Origin: Melioribacteraceae bacterium
GTDB taxonomy: Bacteria > Bacteroidota > Ignavibacteria > Ignavibacteriales > Melioribacteraceae
NCBI GenBank assembly: GCA_011525875.1
Contig: WYBN01000009.1
Span: 62,001-126,000 of the forward strand
DNA length: 64,000 nucleotides
Direction: 5' to 3'
The position numbers were made by a program, and so were the translations under genes. How positions within the stretch are numbered: position 1 is the stretch's first letter; each line of letters opens with the position of its first letter. The notes below the pieces were generated by a model, which saw only the letters and a list, made by a program, of their open reading frames with translations, ran no database searches and had not been told where the DNA came from. Positions 52,701-59,440 of this stretch are shown here, piece by piece.

Positions 52701-53451
52701 TTTACTGGGTAATTACTATCTCGGGGAGCTGATCGATGCAGAGTTTGAAGGACAGCCCGATAATAATGCCCTTGGCGATGATAATAACGGATTAAATGAT
52801 GAAGACGGGATTAAGTTTATTACCGAGCTTGTTAAATCACACACAGCACATATTGAAATTAAAGCAAAAGCTCCACCCGGATTACCCGGATATCTCAACG
52901 CCTGGATAGATTTTAATAGAGACGGCATATGGGATCCATCGGATGAGAAAATCTTTTCCGATATATTATTGCCGGAGGGTATAGACACGCTTCACTTCCA
53001 AATACCCGATACCGCTAAAATTGGAGTTACATTTGCGCGATTCCGTTATTCCGAATTCCCCGGTTTGAATCCATCCGACCGCGGAGTATTTGAAAGCGTT
53101 ATGATAATGATTGGCGAGGTTGAAGACTACCTCGTAGCGATTGATTCATTGACTGTATCTTTTGATGAAGATTTCGGTTTTGTTCCAAAGGAATATAAAC
53201 TTTATCAAAATTACCCGAACCCGTTCAATCCATACACTACAATTACATATGACGTAGTAAAAGACAGGTTTGTGAATCTTGTTGTTTATAATATTCTCGG
53301 ACAAAAGATATCAACACTGGTTAACGAGACTAAAAAAGCAGGCAGACATACAGCACGTTTCGGAACGGAAGGACTGCCTTCGGGAATTTATATTTACCAG
53401 ATTGAAATGGGCGACTACATAAAAACAATGAAAATGATATTGATGAAATAA
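49765..53451 (+). CDS. Giant secreted SdrD B-like/GEVED repeat protein with T9SS sorting domain (paralogue)
   Basis: A 1228-aa paralogue of the preceding gene: signal peptide (about 1-24); Ig-like/fibronectin-like segments (to about 455); a carboxypeptidase-regulatory-like domain; two SdrD B-like domains (about 568-668, 670-784; DDDGDGEKDDNEN Asp-rich loop); two GEVED domains (about 785-960 and 961-1125); and the T9SS sorting domain (NYPNPFNPYTTI, about 1142-1228). It lacks the middle GEVED domain of its neighbour. A GGGG ribosome-binding site precedes the ATG. The final codons and terminator are nearly identical to those of the first copy. The pair arose by tandem duplication. Confidence 0.85.
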   Translation: MKSPRVLYVFILLLFLLFSQISAGEKLAGNDLIASNPNPGSSTGQHFIGQTYYPSVDVQAAYSYPVDPASWWVLFDIIQNGQSVYLGSASGVDLSSGRATVTSGVPFSPTTSGSYEIIVDINYPDDFNQNNNTASNDFAIYGPPGAIQGPSPSPGSVIDYAPAQTFIWGNCTNPITLTQTVLSPVNPLIGEALTTTLDSPGGHYWTPPNDLEPSTEYDLEIHQSNPAGTTVNGPYRYSTKAEPCAPSVQIIEPENGAVDVPLNPVELVWGESTNPALTGYDVWLSTEASGVDPSAVPAYSSIDPGQTTAPIPWEMREPGNTVYARVGANCPDGTSYSDVSSWTFGDDRWPDPPVFVDPLTGEVLAHVPKIAVELETPVIMPTGPVTTDIWLGPSLSDVTPGTNFAVTNTVGFDQTLIYLPGPFETDQDYFIRAVYNCGEGDDLLQLLSDIVSFKTAPGSSISGSVSKTYDPNLPGSSFSPPFEVQVQVEVPIRDNETSVEERSVPIDQSGQFTLPDLPFGDYELQLQTPPGWTYVTPSDGAYQGYLEPGQNIPGREFIIIPPPAKISGEKWKDDDGDGEKDDNENKIPGWQITLNGNSYAGNSISMSTPTAEDGGYVFENVPPGSYVITEADVSGWTQTFPPEGEHNVEVDNGENEENKDFGNAPPGLISGYKFHDINNNGQWDDSEPGLNGVEISLIQNGSILSSTITNTNDANGDFLIDPEFENGYFIFRNLEPGVYIVAEESPPGWIQTVPGDPGYYEVNLEPGGQITDLVFGNMYPDGLDFGDLPEPIDDLSSCLLPQCYPTTLPFGAHHAAIGPMLGLLRDIEPNGQPELYARGDDTNNFDEDGVSFLKFVPGSKGEAEVTITGTQDDFPCYLSAWIDFNGDGFLGFGGINPEEKILSERIDAGGTYTFEFDIPMEIVSSSYSRFRLSTKEACVDLPFGPAIDGEVEDYYAYGFDFGDAPMPYPTLAADGGAKHLLGNYYLGELIDAEFEGQPDNNALGDDNNGLNDEDGIKFITELVKSHTAHIEIKAKAPPGLPGYLNAWIDFNRDGIWDPSDEKIFSDILLPEGIDTLHFQIPDTAKIGVTFARFRYSEFPGLNPSDRGVFESVMIMIGEVEDYLVAIDSLTVSFDEDFGFVPKEYKLYQNYPNPFNPYTTITYDVVKDRFVNLVVYNILGQKISTLVNETKKAGRHTARFGTEGLPSGIYIYQIEMGDYIKTMKMILMK

Positions 53452-53504
53452 AATTTAAGACTCCCATCAAAGCCCGGAGGAAAAACTTCCGGGCTTTTTT
53501 ATTT
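53359..53504 (+). repeat. Near-identical 3' block, copy 2 (sorting tail plus terminator)
   Basis: Second copy of the roughly 146-base block described at 49473-49618. It begins at the TTCGGAACGGAAGG word inside the sorting-domain codons and runs through the stop codon and terminator. About four differences separate the copies, one of which improves the terminator stem here (CCGG instead of TCGG). Confidence 0.85.
53469..53502 (+). terminator. Rho-independent terminator after the second giant gene
   Basis: AAAGCCCGGA (53469-53478) pairs with TCCGGGCTTT (53488-53497), followed by TTTATTTTTT. It is also placed to stop minus-strand transcription from the arsenic operon, since the stem is preceded by an A-rich run on the plus strand only weakly; the main direction is plus. 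Confidence 0.85.
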
Positions 53505-53505
53505 T

Positions 53506-53745
53506 TTATAATCCTTTTAACCAGCTCAATATTAAATCGTCTTTTGGAATGATACCGGAGCTGACAACTTTTTCATTTACAACAAGACCGGGAGTCAACA
53601 TAATTCCGAATTCAATTATTTTATTAATATCCGTGACCTTCTCGACAGACGCTTCAAGATTGTTCTTTGCAATTAGATCCCTCACTTTCATTTCGAGTGC
53701 CTGGCATTTTTTACAACCGCTGCCGAGTATTTTTACTGATATCAT
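53506..53745 (-). CDS. Small thioredoxin-like CxxC protein (redox-active disulfide protein)
   Basis: A 79-aa glutaredoxin/thioredoxin-fold protein with a CKKC active site (near residue 11) in GSGCKKCQALE and the cis-Pro segment LTPGLVVN near residue 55. It belongs to the small archaeal/bacterial thioredoxin-like group often found next to ArsP-type permeases. It is the last gene of the arsenic operon, so it may reduce ArsC or a thiol on the permease. The ATG at 53745 has AGGTGG 8 bases upstream; a GTG at 53757 overlaps that site and is less likely. Confidence 0.82.
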   Translation of the reverse strand: MISVKILGSGCKKCQALEMKVRDLIAKNNLEASVEKVTDINKIIEFGIMLTPGLVVNEKVVSSGIIPKDDLILSWLKGL

Positions 53746-53787
53746 ATATTCATCCACCTGTTAATAAAATATAAAAACAATGATTTC

Positions 53788-54870
53788 TCATAAACACGCA
53801 TCCGGGGCTTTTACTGATCCTTCTTCCGCTTTCCCGAAATATTTCTTTTGAAAGAACAAGGACACATTAACAAGCGCAATTAAAACTGGAACTTCAACTA
53901 AAGGACCTATAACCGCTGCGAAAGCTTCACCGCTGTTTATTCCGAATACTGCTATTGCAACAGCAATTGCTAATTCAAAGTTGTTGCTTGCTGCAGTAAA
54001 TGATAATGTAGCAGTTTTTGAATAATCTGCGCCTACTTTTTTACCCATATAAAATGATACAAGAAACATAATCGCAAAATAGAGTAACAATGGAATTGCA
54101 ATTCTAATAACATCAAATGGAATTTTAACAATATATTCGCCTTTTAGAGAAAACATAACAAGAATTGTGAAGAGCAATGCAATCAATGTGATCGGGCTGA
54201 TACGCGGAATAAATTGCTTTTCATACCAAACTTTAGATTTATATTTTAAGGCAAAAAATCTCGTCAGCATGCCGGCTATGAAAGGAATGCCGAGATAGAT
54301 GAAAACACTTTCAGCAATTTGCCCAATTGTAATATCAACAGCAAATGTTTGAAGACCAAGCCATTCGGGTAAAATTGTTAAAAACACATAAGCATAAACC
54401 GAAAAGAAGAGCACTTGAAAAATTGAATTGAATGCAACAAGTCCCGCCGCATATTCGGTGTCACCTTTAGCAAGTTGATTCCAAACGATCACCATTGCAA
54501 TACATCTTGCTAAACCGATTAAAATCAATCCCGCCATATATTCCGGGTAATCTTGCAGAAATAATACAGCAAGCACGAACATTATTACCGGACCAACAAT
54601 CCAGTTTTGAACAAGTGATAATCCAAGAATTTTGACGTTTCTAAAAACATCGGGTAATTCTTCGTACTTTACTTTTGCAAGCGGCGGGTACATCATTAAA
54701 ATTAATCCGATTGCAATTGGAATATTTGTTGTACCGATACTGAACGAATCCCAAAATGTTGCTACGGATGGAAATAAATGCCCCGAGAAAACACCGATTA
54801 GCATTGCAAGAAATATCCACAATGTTAAATATCTATCTAAAAAAGAAAGACGTTTTGTAAGAGAACTCAT
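53788..54870 (-). CDS. acr3: Arsenite efflux transporter, ACR3 family
   Basis: A 360-aa ten-helix permease exporting arsenite. Family features include [19 protein letters not shown] near residue 24, [16 protein letters not shown] near residue 57, the conserved-arginine segment [19 protein letters not shown] (near 138; Acr3 normally has a key Cys here, and C is present), and [16 protein letters not shown] near residue 290. It lies 38 bp after arsC. ACR3 is distinct from E. coli-type ArsB and uses the proton gradient. Confidence 0.95.
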   Translation of the reverse strand: MSSLTKRLSFLDRYLTLWIFLAMLIGVFSGHLFPSVATFWDSFSIGTTNIPIAIGLILMMYPPLAKVKYEELPDVFRNVKILGLSLVQNWIVGPVIMFVLAVLFLQDYPEYMAGLILIGLARCIAMVIVWNQLAKGDTEYAAGLVAFNSIFQVLFFSVYAYVFLTILPEWLGLQTFAVDITIGQIAESVFIYLGIPFIAGMLTRFFALKYKSKVWYEKQFIPRISPITLIALLFTILVMFSLKGEYIVKIPFDVIRIAIPLLLYFAIMFLVSFYMGKKVGADYSKTATLSFTAASNNFELAIAVAIAVFGINSGEAFAAVIGPLVEVPVLIALVNVSLFFQKKYFGKAEEGSVKAPDACL

Positions 54871-54908
54871 GTAAATCCTTAATTAGCTGATAAAATTTTT
54901 AATTGCGA

Positions 54909-55334
54909 CTAATGCTCAATTTCGGTTTTGTAGAATTCGAAAAAGTCTCTTTTAATTTCATCACGTATCTTTCTAAACACCGCCAGAATATATTCCTCTG
55001 TTCCCGCGGCATCAGCAGGGTCTTCGAATCCAATATGCAATTTTCTGCCAATCCTGCCAAGAAATACCGGGCATGTTTCTTTTGCGTTATCGCAAACGGT
55101 AATTACAAAATCTAATTCTTCATTTATAAATTGATCTGAATGTTTGGGATAGTTTTTTGATAAATCTATTCCAACTTCGCTCATCACCTGTATTGCTTTC
55201 GGATGAACCTGAAAAGAGGGATTTGTTCCGGCAGAGAACACTTCCAATTCCGGGTTAAATGACTTTAAGAATCCTTCTGCCATCTGGCTCCGGCAGCTGT
55301 TGCCTGTGCAAAGTATTAATATTTTTTTCTTCAT
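54909..55334 (-). CDS. arsC: Arsenate reductase, thioredoxin-coupled (LMW-PTP type)
   Basis: Reduces arsenate to arsenite. The 141-aa protein has the phosphatase-like P-loop CTGNSCRSQMAEG (first cysteine near residue 9) and the second redox pair in CDNAKETCPVF (near 81-88), the three-cysteine relay typical of thioredoxin-dependent ArsC such as that of Staphylococcus and Bacillus. It lies upstream of acr3, which exports the product. The small CxxC protein at the end of the operon is a plausible electron donor. Confidence 0.95.
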   Translation of the reverse strand: MKKKILILCTGNSCRSQMAEGFLKSFNPELEVFSAGTNPSFQVHPKAIQVMSEVGIDLSKNYPKHSDQFINEELDFVITVCDNAKETCPVFLGRIGRKLHIGFEDPADAAGTEEYILAVFRKIRDEIKRDFFEFYKTEIEH

Positions 55335-55436
55335 TTTTTTCCCTTTATGATTTTTAAGATCAACATAGAATTTTTGAGACTAAGGAGTTATTTAATGCAT
55401 CATTTCTCCTCAGTGTTCTTTGTTTGACCATTTATT

Positions 55437-56738
55437 CTAAAAAAATGCACCATATGCCAGACCGCTAATGGTTGCCATTATCACAACTAGAACAACATAT
55501 ACAATAGTTTTTTGAATGCCGATAACGCCTCGTAGAACAAGCATATTAGGAAGAGATAAAGCAGGCCCAGCTAAAAGCAATGCAAGAGCAGGCCCTTTAC
55601 CCATACCGCTGCTAATCAATCCTTGCAGAATAGGAATTTCAGTTAAAGTGGCAAAGTACATAAACGCACCGACGATTGACGCAAAAAAAATTGAGAATAA
55701 TGAATTAGCTCCAACGAGGTTTGTAATCCATTCATTCGGAATTATTCCGTTATCGTTATCGGCAGAGCCAAGCAAGAAACCGGCAGTTAAAACACCCGCA
55801 CCGAGCAGGGGCATTATCTGTTTAATAAATGACCAAGTATTTCCCAGCCATTCGTTTGGTTCACCTTTGCTGAGAGAAAGAATTAAAGTTAGGATCACCA
55901 CAGCAACAGTGAATGGAATTAATGGCTGACTGTACCAGATGATAGCAGATACAAAAACCAAAATTGATCCAATACCAACATATATTTTATTAAGCTTAAG
56001 AATAAAAGCGAGCGAAAGAGAGAATAATATTCCAAAGCTCCCAACGAAAATCCATTTATAATCAAATATAAAATACCAGAAACCTTCGGTTGTATCAGGT
56101 TTGCCCCAGTTAGCAAAAACTAAAATTGCAACGAGGACAAAAAAGTGAAATGCTGTTTGCCAGTGCGGTCTCATCACGTCCGGTTCTGGTAATGCAATTT
56201 GTGCATTTTGTCTATCTTTTTCATCCCTACGGTAAATGAAATTCATTACTAACCCAATAACAACGCTGAAAATTACAGCACCGATGATTCTTGCTATTCC
56301 AAGTTCAAGCCCAAGAATTCTTGCAGTTAGAATTATTGAAAGAATATTTATCGCCGGACCAGAATAAAGAAAGGCTATTGCCGGACCTAAGCCCGCTCCT
56401 CTTTTATGAATGCCTGAGAAGAGCGGAAGTATTGTGCATGAACAGACAGCCAAAATTGCCCCGGACACAGAAGCAACAGAATAAGCAATCCATTTTTTTG
56501 TTTTGCCGCCGAGATACTTTATCACCACATTTTGACTGACAGATACGGCAATAACGCCGGCAATAAAAAACGCGGGTATCAAACAAAGTATTACGTGTTC
56601 CTGAGCGTACCATTTGGCAAGATCAAGAGCCGCAATAATAGCGGCGGAAAAAGATTCATTCTCAATCGGCATAAAGTATGCAAAAAGAAAAAATCCGATT
56701 ATCCATAAAAGCGATTTGTATTCTTCTTTCCAGACCAT
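55437..56738 (-). CDS. arsP: Permease of the ArsP/YraQ family (putative organoarsenical efflux)
   Basis: A 433-aa polytopic membrane protein with about ten helices. The family signature AVCSCTILPLFSGIHKRGAG near residue 95 carries the CxC pair, and the second half repeats the fold (PILQGLISSGMGKGPALALL). ArsP homologues export trivalent organoarsenicals such as methylarsenite. Since ArsM, which makes methylated arsenic, is in the same operon, that role fits well here. A candidate ArsR site lies 10-29 bp upstream of the ATG. The substrate is inference; YraQ-type permeases are not all arsenic transporters. Confidence 0.8.
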   Translation of the reverse strand: MVWKEEYKSLLWIIGFFLFAYFMPIENESFSAAIIAALDLAKWYAQEHVILCLIPAFFIAGVIAVSVSQNVVIKYLGGKTKKWIAYSVASVSGAILAVCSCTILPLFSGIHKRGAGLGPAIAFLYSGPAINILSIILTARILGLELGIARIIGAVIFSVVIGLVMNFIYRRDEKDRQNAQIALPEPDVMRPHWQTAFHFFVLVAILVFANWGKPDTTEGFWYFIFDYKWIFVGSFGILFSLSLAFILKLNKIYVGIGSILVFVSAIIWYSQPLIPFTVAVVILTLILSLSKGEPNEWLGNTWSFIKQIMPLLGAGVLTAGFLLGSADNDNGIIPNEWITNLVGANSLFSIFFASIVGAFMYFATLTEIPILQGLISSGMGKGPALALLLAGPALSLPNMLVLRGVIGIQKTIVYVVLVVIMATISGLAYGAFF

Positions 56739-56747
56739 TGATTAGTC

Positions 56748-56767
56748 AAATCGTCGTATAACGAAAT
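56748..56767. promoter_or_regulatory. Candidate ArsR operator 2
   Basis: AAATCGTCGTATAACGAAAT matches the 20-bp site before arsM in 15 of 20 positions, sharing TCG-N8-CGAAAT and the central GTATA. It lies between arsR and the arsP-like permease, just before the permease start codon, and could control an internal promoter. Confidence 0.5.
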
Positions 56768-56782
56768 GTTAATTAAAAAAAT

Positions 56783-57127
56783 TTATTTAGAGCAAATAGT
56801 ATTTCTATCAGATTCCATTATTTTCTTTTTATCCGAAATTATAGTTGATTCGTCTGCAATCCAGTAATCCAAGGCAGTTAGTAAAGAGGTTATGCGTGGA
56901 TCGTTAGGTTGCGGATTAATAGAATAGTTTACCCATTTACCGTCCTTTTCTTCTAAAACAAATCCTGCTTCTTTAAGAAGTTTTAAGTGCTGGGATACTG
57001 TAGAGGTTGCTAAACCGAGTACATTGGTAATCTCACAAACACAAAGAGGTTTTGTCTGAAGCATTTTTAATATTCGTAAGCGGTTTGAATCGGCTAACGA
57101 TTTGAAGAATTTAATTTTGTTTTCCAA
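56783..57127 (-). CDS. arsR: ArsR-family metalloregulator
   Basis: A 114-aa winged-helix repressor. The metal-sensing motif is KPLCVCEI near residue 30 (CVC, as in arsenic-sensing ArsR), and the recognition helix is in STVSQHLKLLKEAG near residue 44. A basic, Cys-containing C-terminus follows. The start is TTG with GGGGAG 7 bases upstream, placed inside the last codons of arsM; only one base separates the two genes, so translation is coupled. It is the second gene of the operon and is expected to repress it until arsenite binds. Confidence 0.93.
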   Translation of the reverse strand: MENKIKFFKSLADSNRLRILKMLQTKPLCVCEITNVLGLATSTVSQHLKLLKEAGFVLEEKDGKWVNYSINPQPNDPRITSLLTALDYWIADESTIISDKKKIMESDRNTICSK

Positions 57128-57128
57128 A

Positions 57129-57935
57129 TTATTTCTCCCCTGAAATAGTTAGGCTTACAATTCTTGAGCCGCTTTCAAAATAATTTTCAAATTCTTCTTT
57201 GTTCAAATATTTCATTAATACTTCCACGGGAATATTGATGGTTTTTGTTTTATGAATTTTAATGTTCTTAAAACCGATGTTTTCTATTAAGCTGACGTAG
57301 CTTTCGAGCTCCAATGCCCCGGCAACACATCCTGTGTACATCTCGGCAGATTTTCTGATTCTATCGGGCAATTCGCCTTTAATGACAATATCTGAAACAC
57401 AAAAATGGCCAGTTGGTTTTAAGACTCTATGAATTTCCGAAAAAGCCTTCCTTTTATCAGGCACAAGATTCAAAACGCAATTACTGACAATAACGTCAGC
57501 GAAAAAATCTTCAAGAGGAAGTTTTTCTATATCACCGAGTTTGAAGTCTATGTTGGAATAACCAAGTTTTTGATTGTTCAGTTCTGCTTTTTTAATCATT
57601 TCTTCTGTGAAATCAATGCCGATAACTCTTCCTGTTTCGCCAGTAATAGATCTAGCGACAAATACATCATTTCCAGCGCCGCTGCCAAGGTCAACTACCG
57701 TATCACCTTTTTTTATATCAGCGAATTCGGTGGGTAATCCGCATCCCAGTCCAAGATCAGCCTCTTTTATATATCCTTCAAGATCTTCATAACTATCCTG
57801 AAAAGTTGTAAAATCAGCCGAGGGGTCGCTTTGGCAGCATGACGAAGGACCGCAGCAGCTTGAGAGATTGCTGACTTTGGCAATCTCGCTATATTTATTT
57901 TTTACAACCTCTTTAATTTTATCATTCGCTTTCAT
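57129..57935 (-). CDS. arsM: Arsenite S-adenosylmethionine methyltransferase
   Basis: Methylates As(III) to mono- and dimethylated forms. The 268-aa protein has an N-terminal cysteine-rich segment (SSCCGPSSCC near residue 25) often seen in bacterial ArsM. The SAM motif is VVDLGSGAGNDVFVA near residue 82, and the two conserved arsenic-binding cysteines are in VSNCVLNL (near 150) and YTGCVAGAL (near 200). A GGAG ribosome-binding site lies 5 bases before the ATG. It is the first gene of the arsenic operon. The C-terminal domain is short, as in many bacterial members. Confidence 0.93.
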   Translation of the reverse strand: MKANDKIKEVVKNKYSEIAKVSNLSSCCGPSSCCQSDPSADFTTFQDSYEDLEGYIKEADLGLGCGLPTEFADIKKGDTVVDLGSGAGNDVFVARSITGETGRVIGIDFTEEMIKKAELNNQKLGYSNIDFKLGDIEKLPLEDFFADVIVSNCVLNLVPDKRKAFSEIHRVLKPTGHFCVSDIVIKGELPDRIRKSAEMYTGCVAGALELESYVSLIENIGFKNIKIHKTKTINIPVEVLMKYLNKEEFENYFESGSRIVSLTISGEK

Positions 57936-57964
57936 TCTTCTCCAGTAAATTTTTATAATAAAAC

Positions 57965-57984
57965 ATTTCGATGTATACCGAAAT
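57965..57984. promoter_or_regulatory. Candidate ArsR operator 1
   Basis: ATTTCGATGTATACCGAAAT is an inverted repeat (ATTTCG-N8-CGAAAT) 29 bp upstream of the arsM start. A related 20-bp sequence precedes the arsP-like permease gene. ArsR proteins bind such dyads as dimers, and the position over or near the promoter fits repression. Confidence 0.6.
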
Positions 57985-58084
57985 ATAAAATATTACTGAA
58001 AGAAATAAAAATAATTTTAATTTATTGCCAATATTTCAGTTTCTTTCAATGTGAGCAGAAATAATTTTATCGGAAAACAGTCTA

Positions 58085-58283
58085 ATGATGAACGACACCG
58101 CAAAATTTATCGAGAGAGTGATTTATTTATTCACTTATCACAATGATGGCTATTGTGCTGATTCTTGCCACAGTCGAATTAGGTTACTATCTGATCAAGA
58201 CCATAATTCATTCAGATTATCTAATTAAAAAATCCGGGTGCTTGAAGGTAGACTTTAATAATAAAGAAGACGGGAAAGAATAA
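58085..58283 (+). pseudogene. Frameshifted remnant of a small membrane protein (PsiE-like?)
   Basis: Starting at ATG 58085 the frame reads MMNDTAKFIERV and then loses sense. One base along, in the next frame, the reading FIYSLITMMAIVLILATVEL is a clear transmembrane helix, ending at TAA 58281-58283. Joined with a one-base shift near 58119-58125 they give a coherent protein of about 66 aa. The helix and its continuation ELGYYLIKTII resemble the N-terminus of PsiE-like membrane proteins, which are normally longer. A sequencing error or a genuine decayed gene are both possible. Confidence 0.45.
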
Positions 58284-58523
58284 TAAATACTTTGTATTAT
58301 TTTGGCTTATCAGGTTCGGCAAATATTTTCGGTGTTGAACAAATCGAATTATCTAACAAAAAATCCCACGCCTTAATCTTTAAAAATTTTTCTTGATTTA
58401 TGGTTTTATTACAGAACAGAAGAATAAATACAACAGAATTTAGCCTCGTAACTTAATCCACTAGAAAAACGTCTAACCATCCGAATTATTTATTAACAAT
58501 CACCAAGCAAGGATTAACTAACA

Positions 58524-59378
58524 ATGTTGATAAAATCTTTTTTATTTATGATTATGAGTCTCTGCTTCGCAGTAGGCGCTCAAGACCATTCTAAAAATGA
58601 GTCCGAATTACTGAAAACCGATAGAAAGCGGTTTGTGGAAAATCTCCTGAAAGATGCAGAAGATGACTTTACTAAATCAAAGTTGATAATTAAATGGGTT
58701 GTTTCAAATTTTGATTGGACAATAACTGATTATCAAAAAAGAACTGTGCAGGAAATAATTGAAAGAGGAGGGGGAAACTGTAACGAGCTGTCTTTACTTA
58801 CAAGATCTTTATTGAAAGAAGCGAATATTAATACGAGAACTATCAGAGAAATTAATCTTCAAAAGCAAAATGTAGAAAGAGGTTTGACTGCGGAAAGAAA
58901 AGTATTAGAAATGGGAAATCGGCTCTCAGTCTTCGGGGAAAATCATAACGATCATGTCTGGCTTGAAGTGTATGACGATGAGACCGGCTCATATCAACCG
59001 CTCGATCCCTCATTAGGAATCGTAGGGCTTGACGAGTGGATGGAAGCAAGGATGATCTATGAAGAACGAAATTTACTTAATCCGGCTGCTAATGATATGA
59101 TAGTTCCAATAGGAATTTTTGTCGCTGATGAAAAAGGCAGTTTGGTTGAAAATAGAAGTATGTACTATTTAGTCGAAAAATTTGCAGATTATTACAAACA
59201 GAGATTTTTGAATTCAACAGAATGGGAAGAATGGAAAGAAAGCATTAATAATATCAGCATTAAATGCAGCGAAGCATTTAACGGAAGTTACAATCTTCAC
59301 AAAAGTAACGATGTAATTTTAAGACTTAAAAATATTTATCTAAATTTAGGGGCATACTATAAAAATAGTATTCGCTGA
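58524..59378 (+). CDS. Exported transglutaminase-like domain protein
   Basis: A 284-aa protein with a signal peptide (about 1-19) and a transglutaminase-like (papain-fold) core. The catalytic triad is visible as Cys in GGGNCNELSLLTRSLL (near 91), His in NHNDHVWLEVYD (near 143) and Asp in QPLDPS (near 158). Such domains act as peptidases or cross-linkers; the natural substrate is unknown. A helical C-terminal part (about 190-284) has no recognised domain. It is the first gene of a plus-strand series of enzymes running to the window end. Confidence 0.78.
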   Translation: MLIKSFLFMIMSLCFAVGAQDHSKNESELLKTDRKRFVENLLKDAEDDFTKSKLIIKWVVSNFDWTITDYQKRTVQEIIERGGGNCNELSLLTRSLLKEANINTRTIREINLQKQNVERGLTAERKVLEMGNRLSVFGENHNDHVWLEVYDDETGSYQPLDPSLGIVGLDEWMEARMIYEERNLLNPAANDMIVPIGIFVADEKGSLVENRSMYYLVEKFADYYKQRFLNSTEWEEWKESINNISIKCSEAFNGSYNLHKSNDVILRLKNIYLNLGAYYKNSIR

Positions 59379-59440
59379 GAATTCAGGTTTCTTTATTAAG
59401 GATATTAAGAATCTCATAAATAAATTAATAGGAAAAAATA

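Larger units (their letters stand above)
57936..58523. other. Gene-poor region with arsenic promoter and a decayed gene
   Basis: This 588-bp stretch between divergent arsM and the transglutaminase-like gene holds the presumed arsenic-operon promoter with a candidate ArsR site, and a short frameshifted membrane-protein remnant (58085-58283). From 58284 to 58523 I see only AT-rich DNA. No intact gene, RNA gene or mobile-element end was recognised. Confidence 0.55.

Noticed and set aside
45297..53451. Repeats in the giant genes as a CRISPR-like or satellite array
   Set aside because: They are diverged protein-domain repeats of about 500 bp, not short identical DNA repeats with spacers.
58340..58480. 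Integron attC-like words ATCTAAC and GTCTAAC before a series of small enzyme genes
   Set aside because: No matching GTTRRRY partner or central palindrome at the required distance, and the gene junctions further right lack attC-like sequences.
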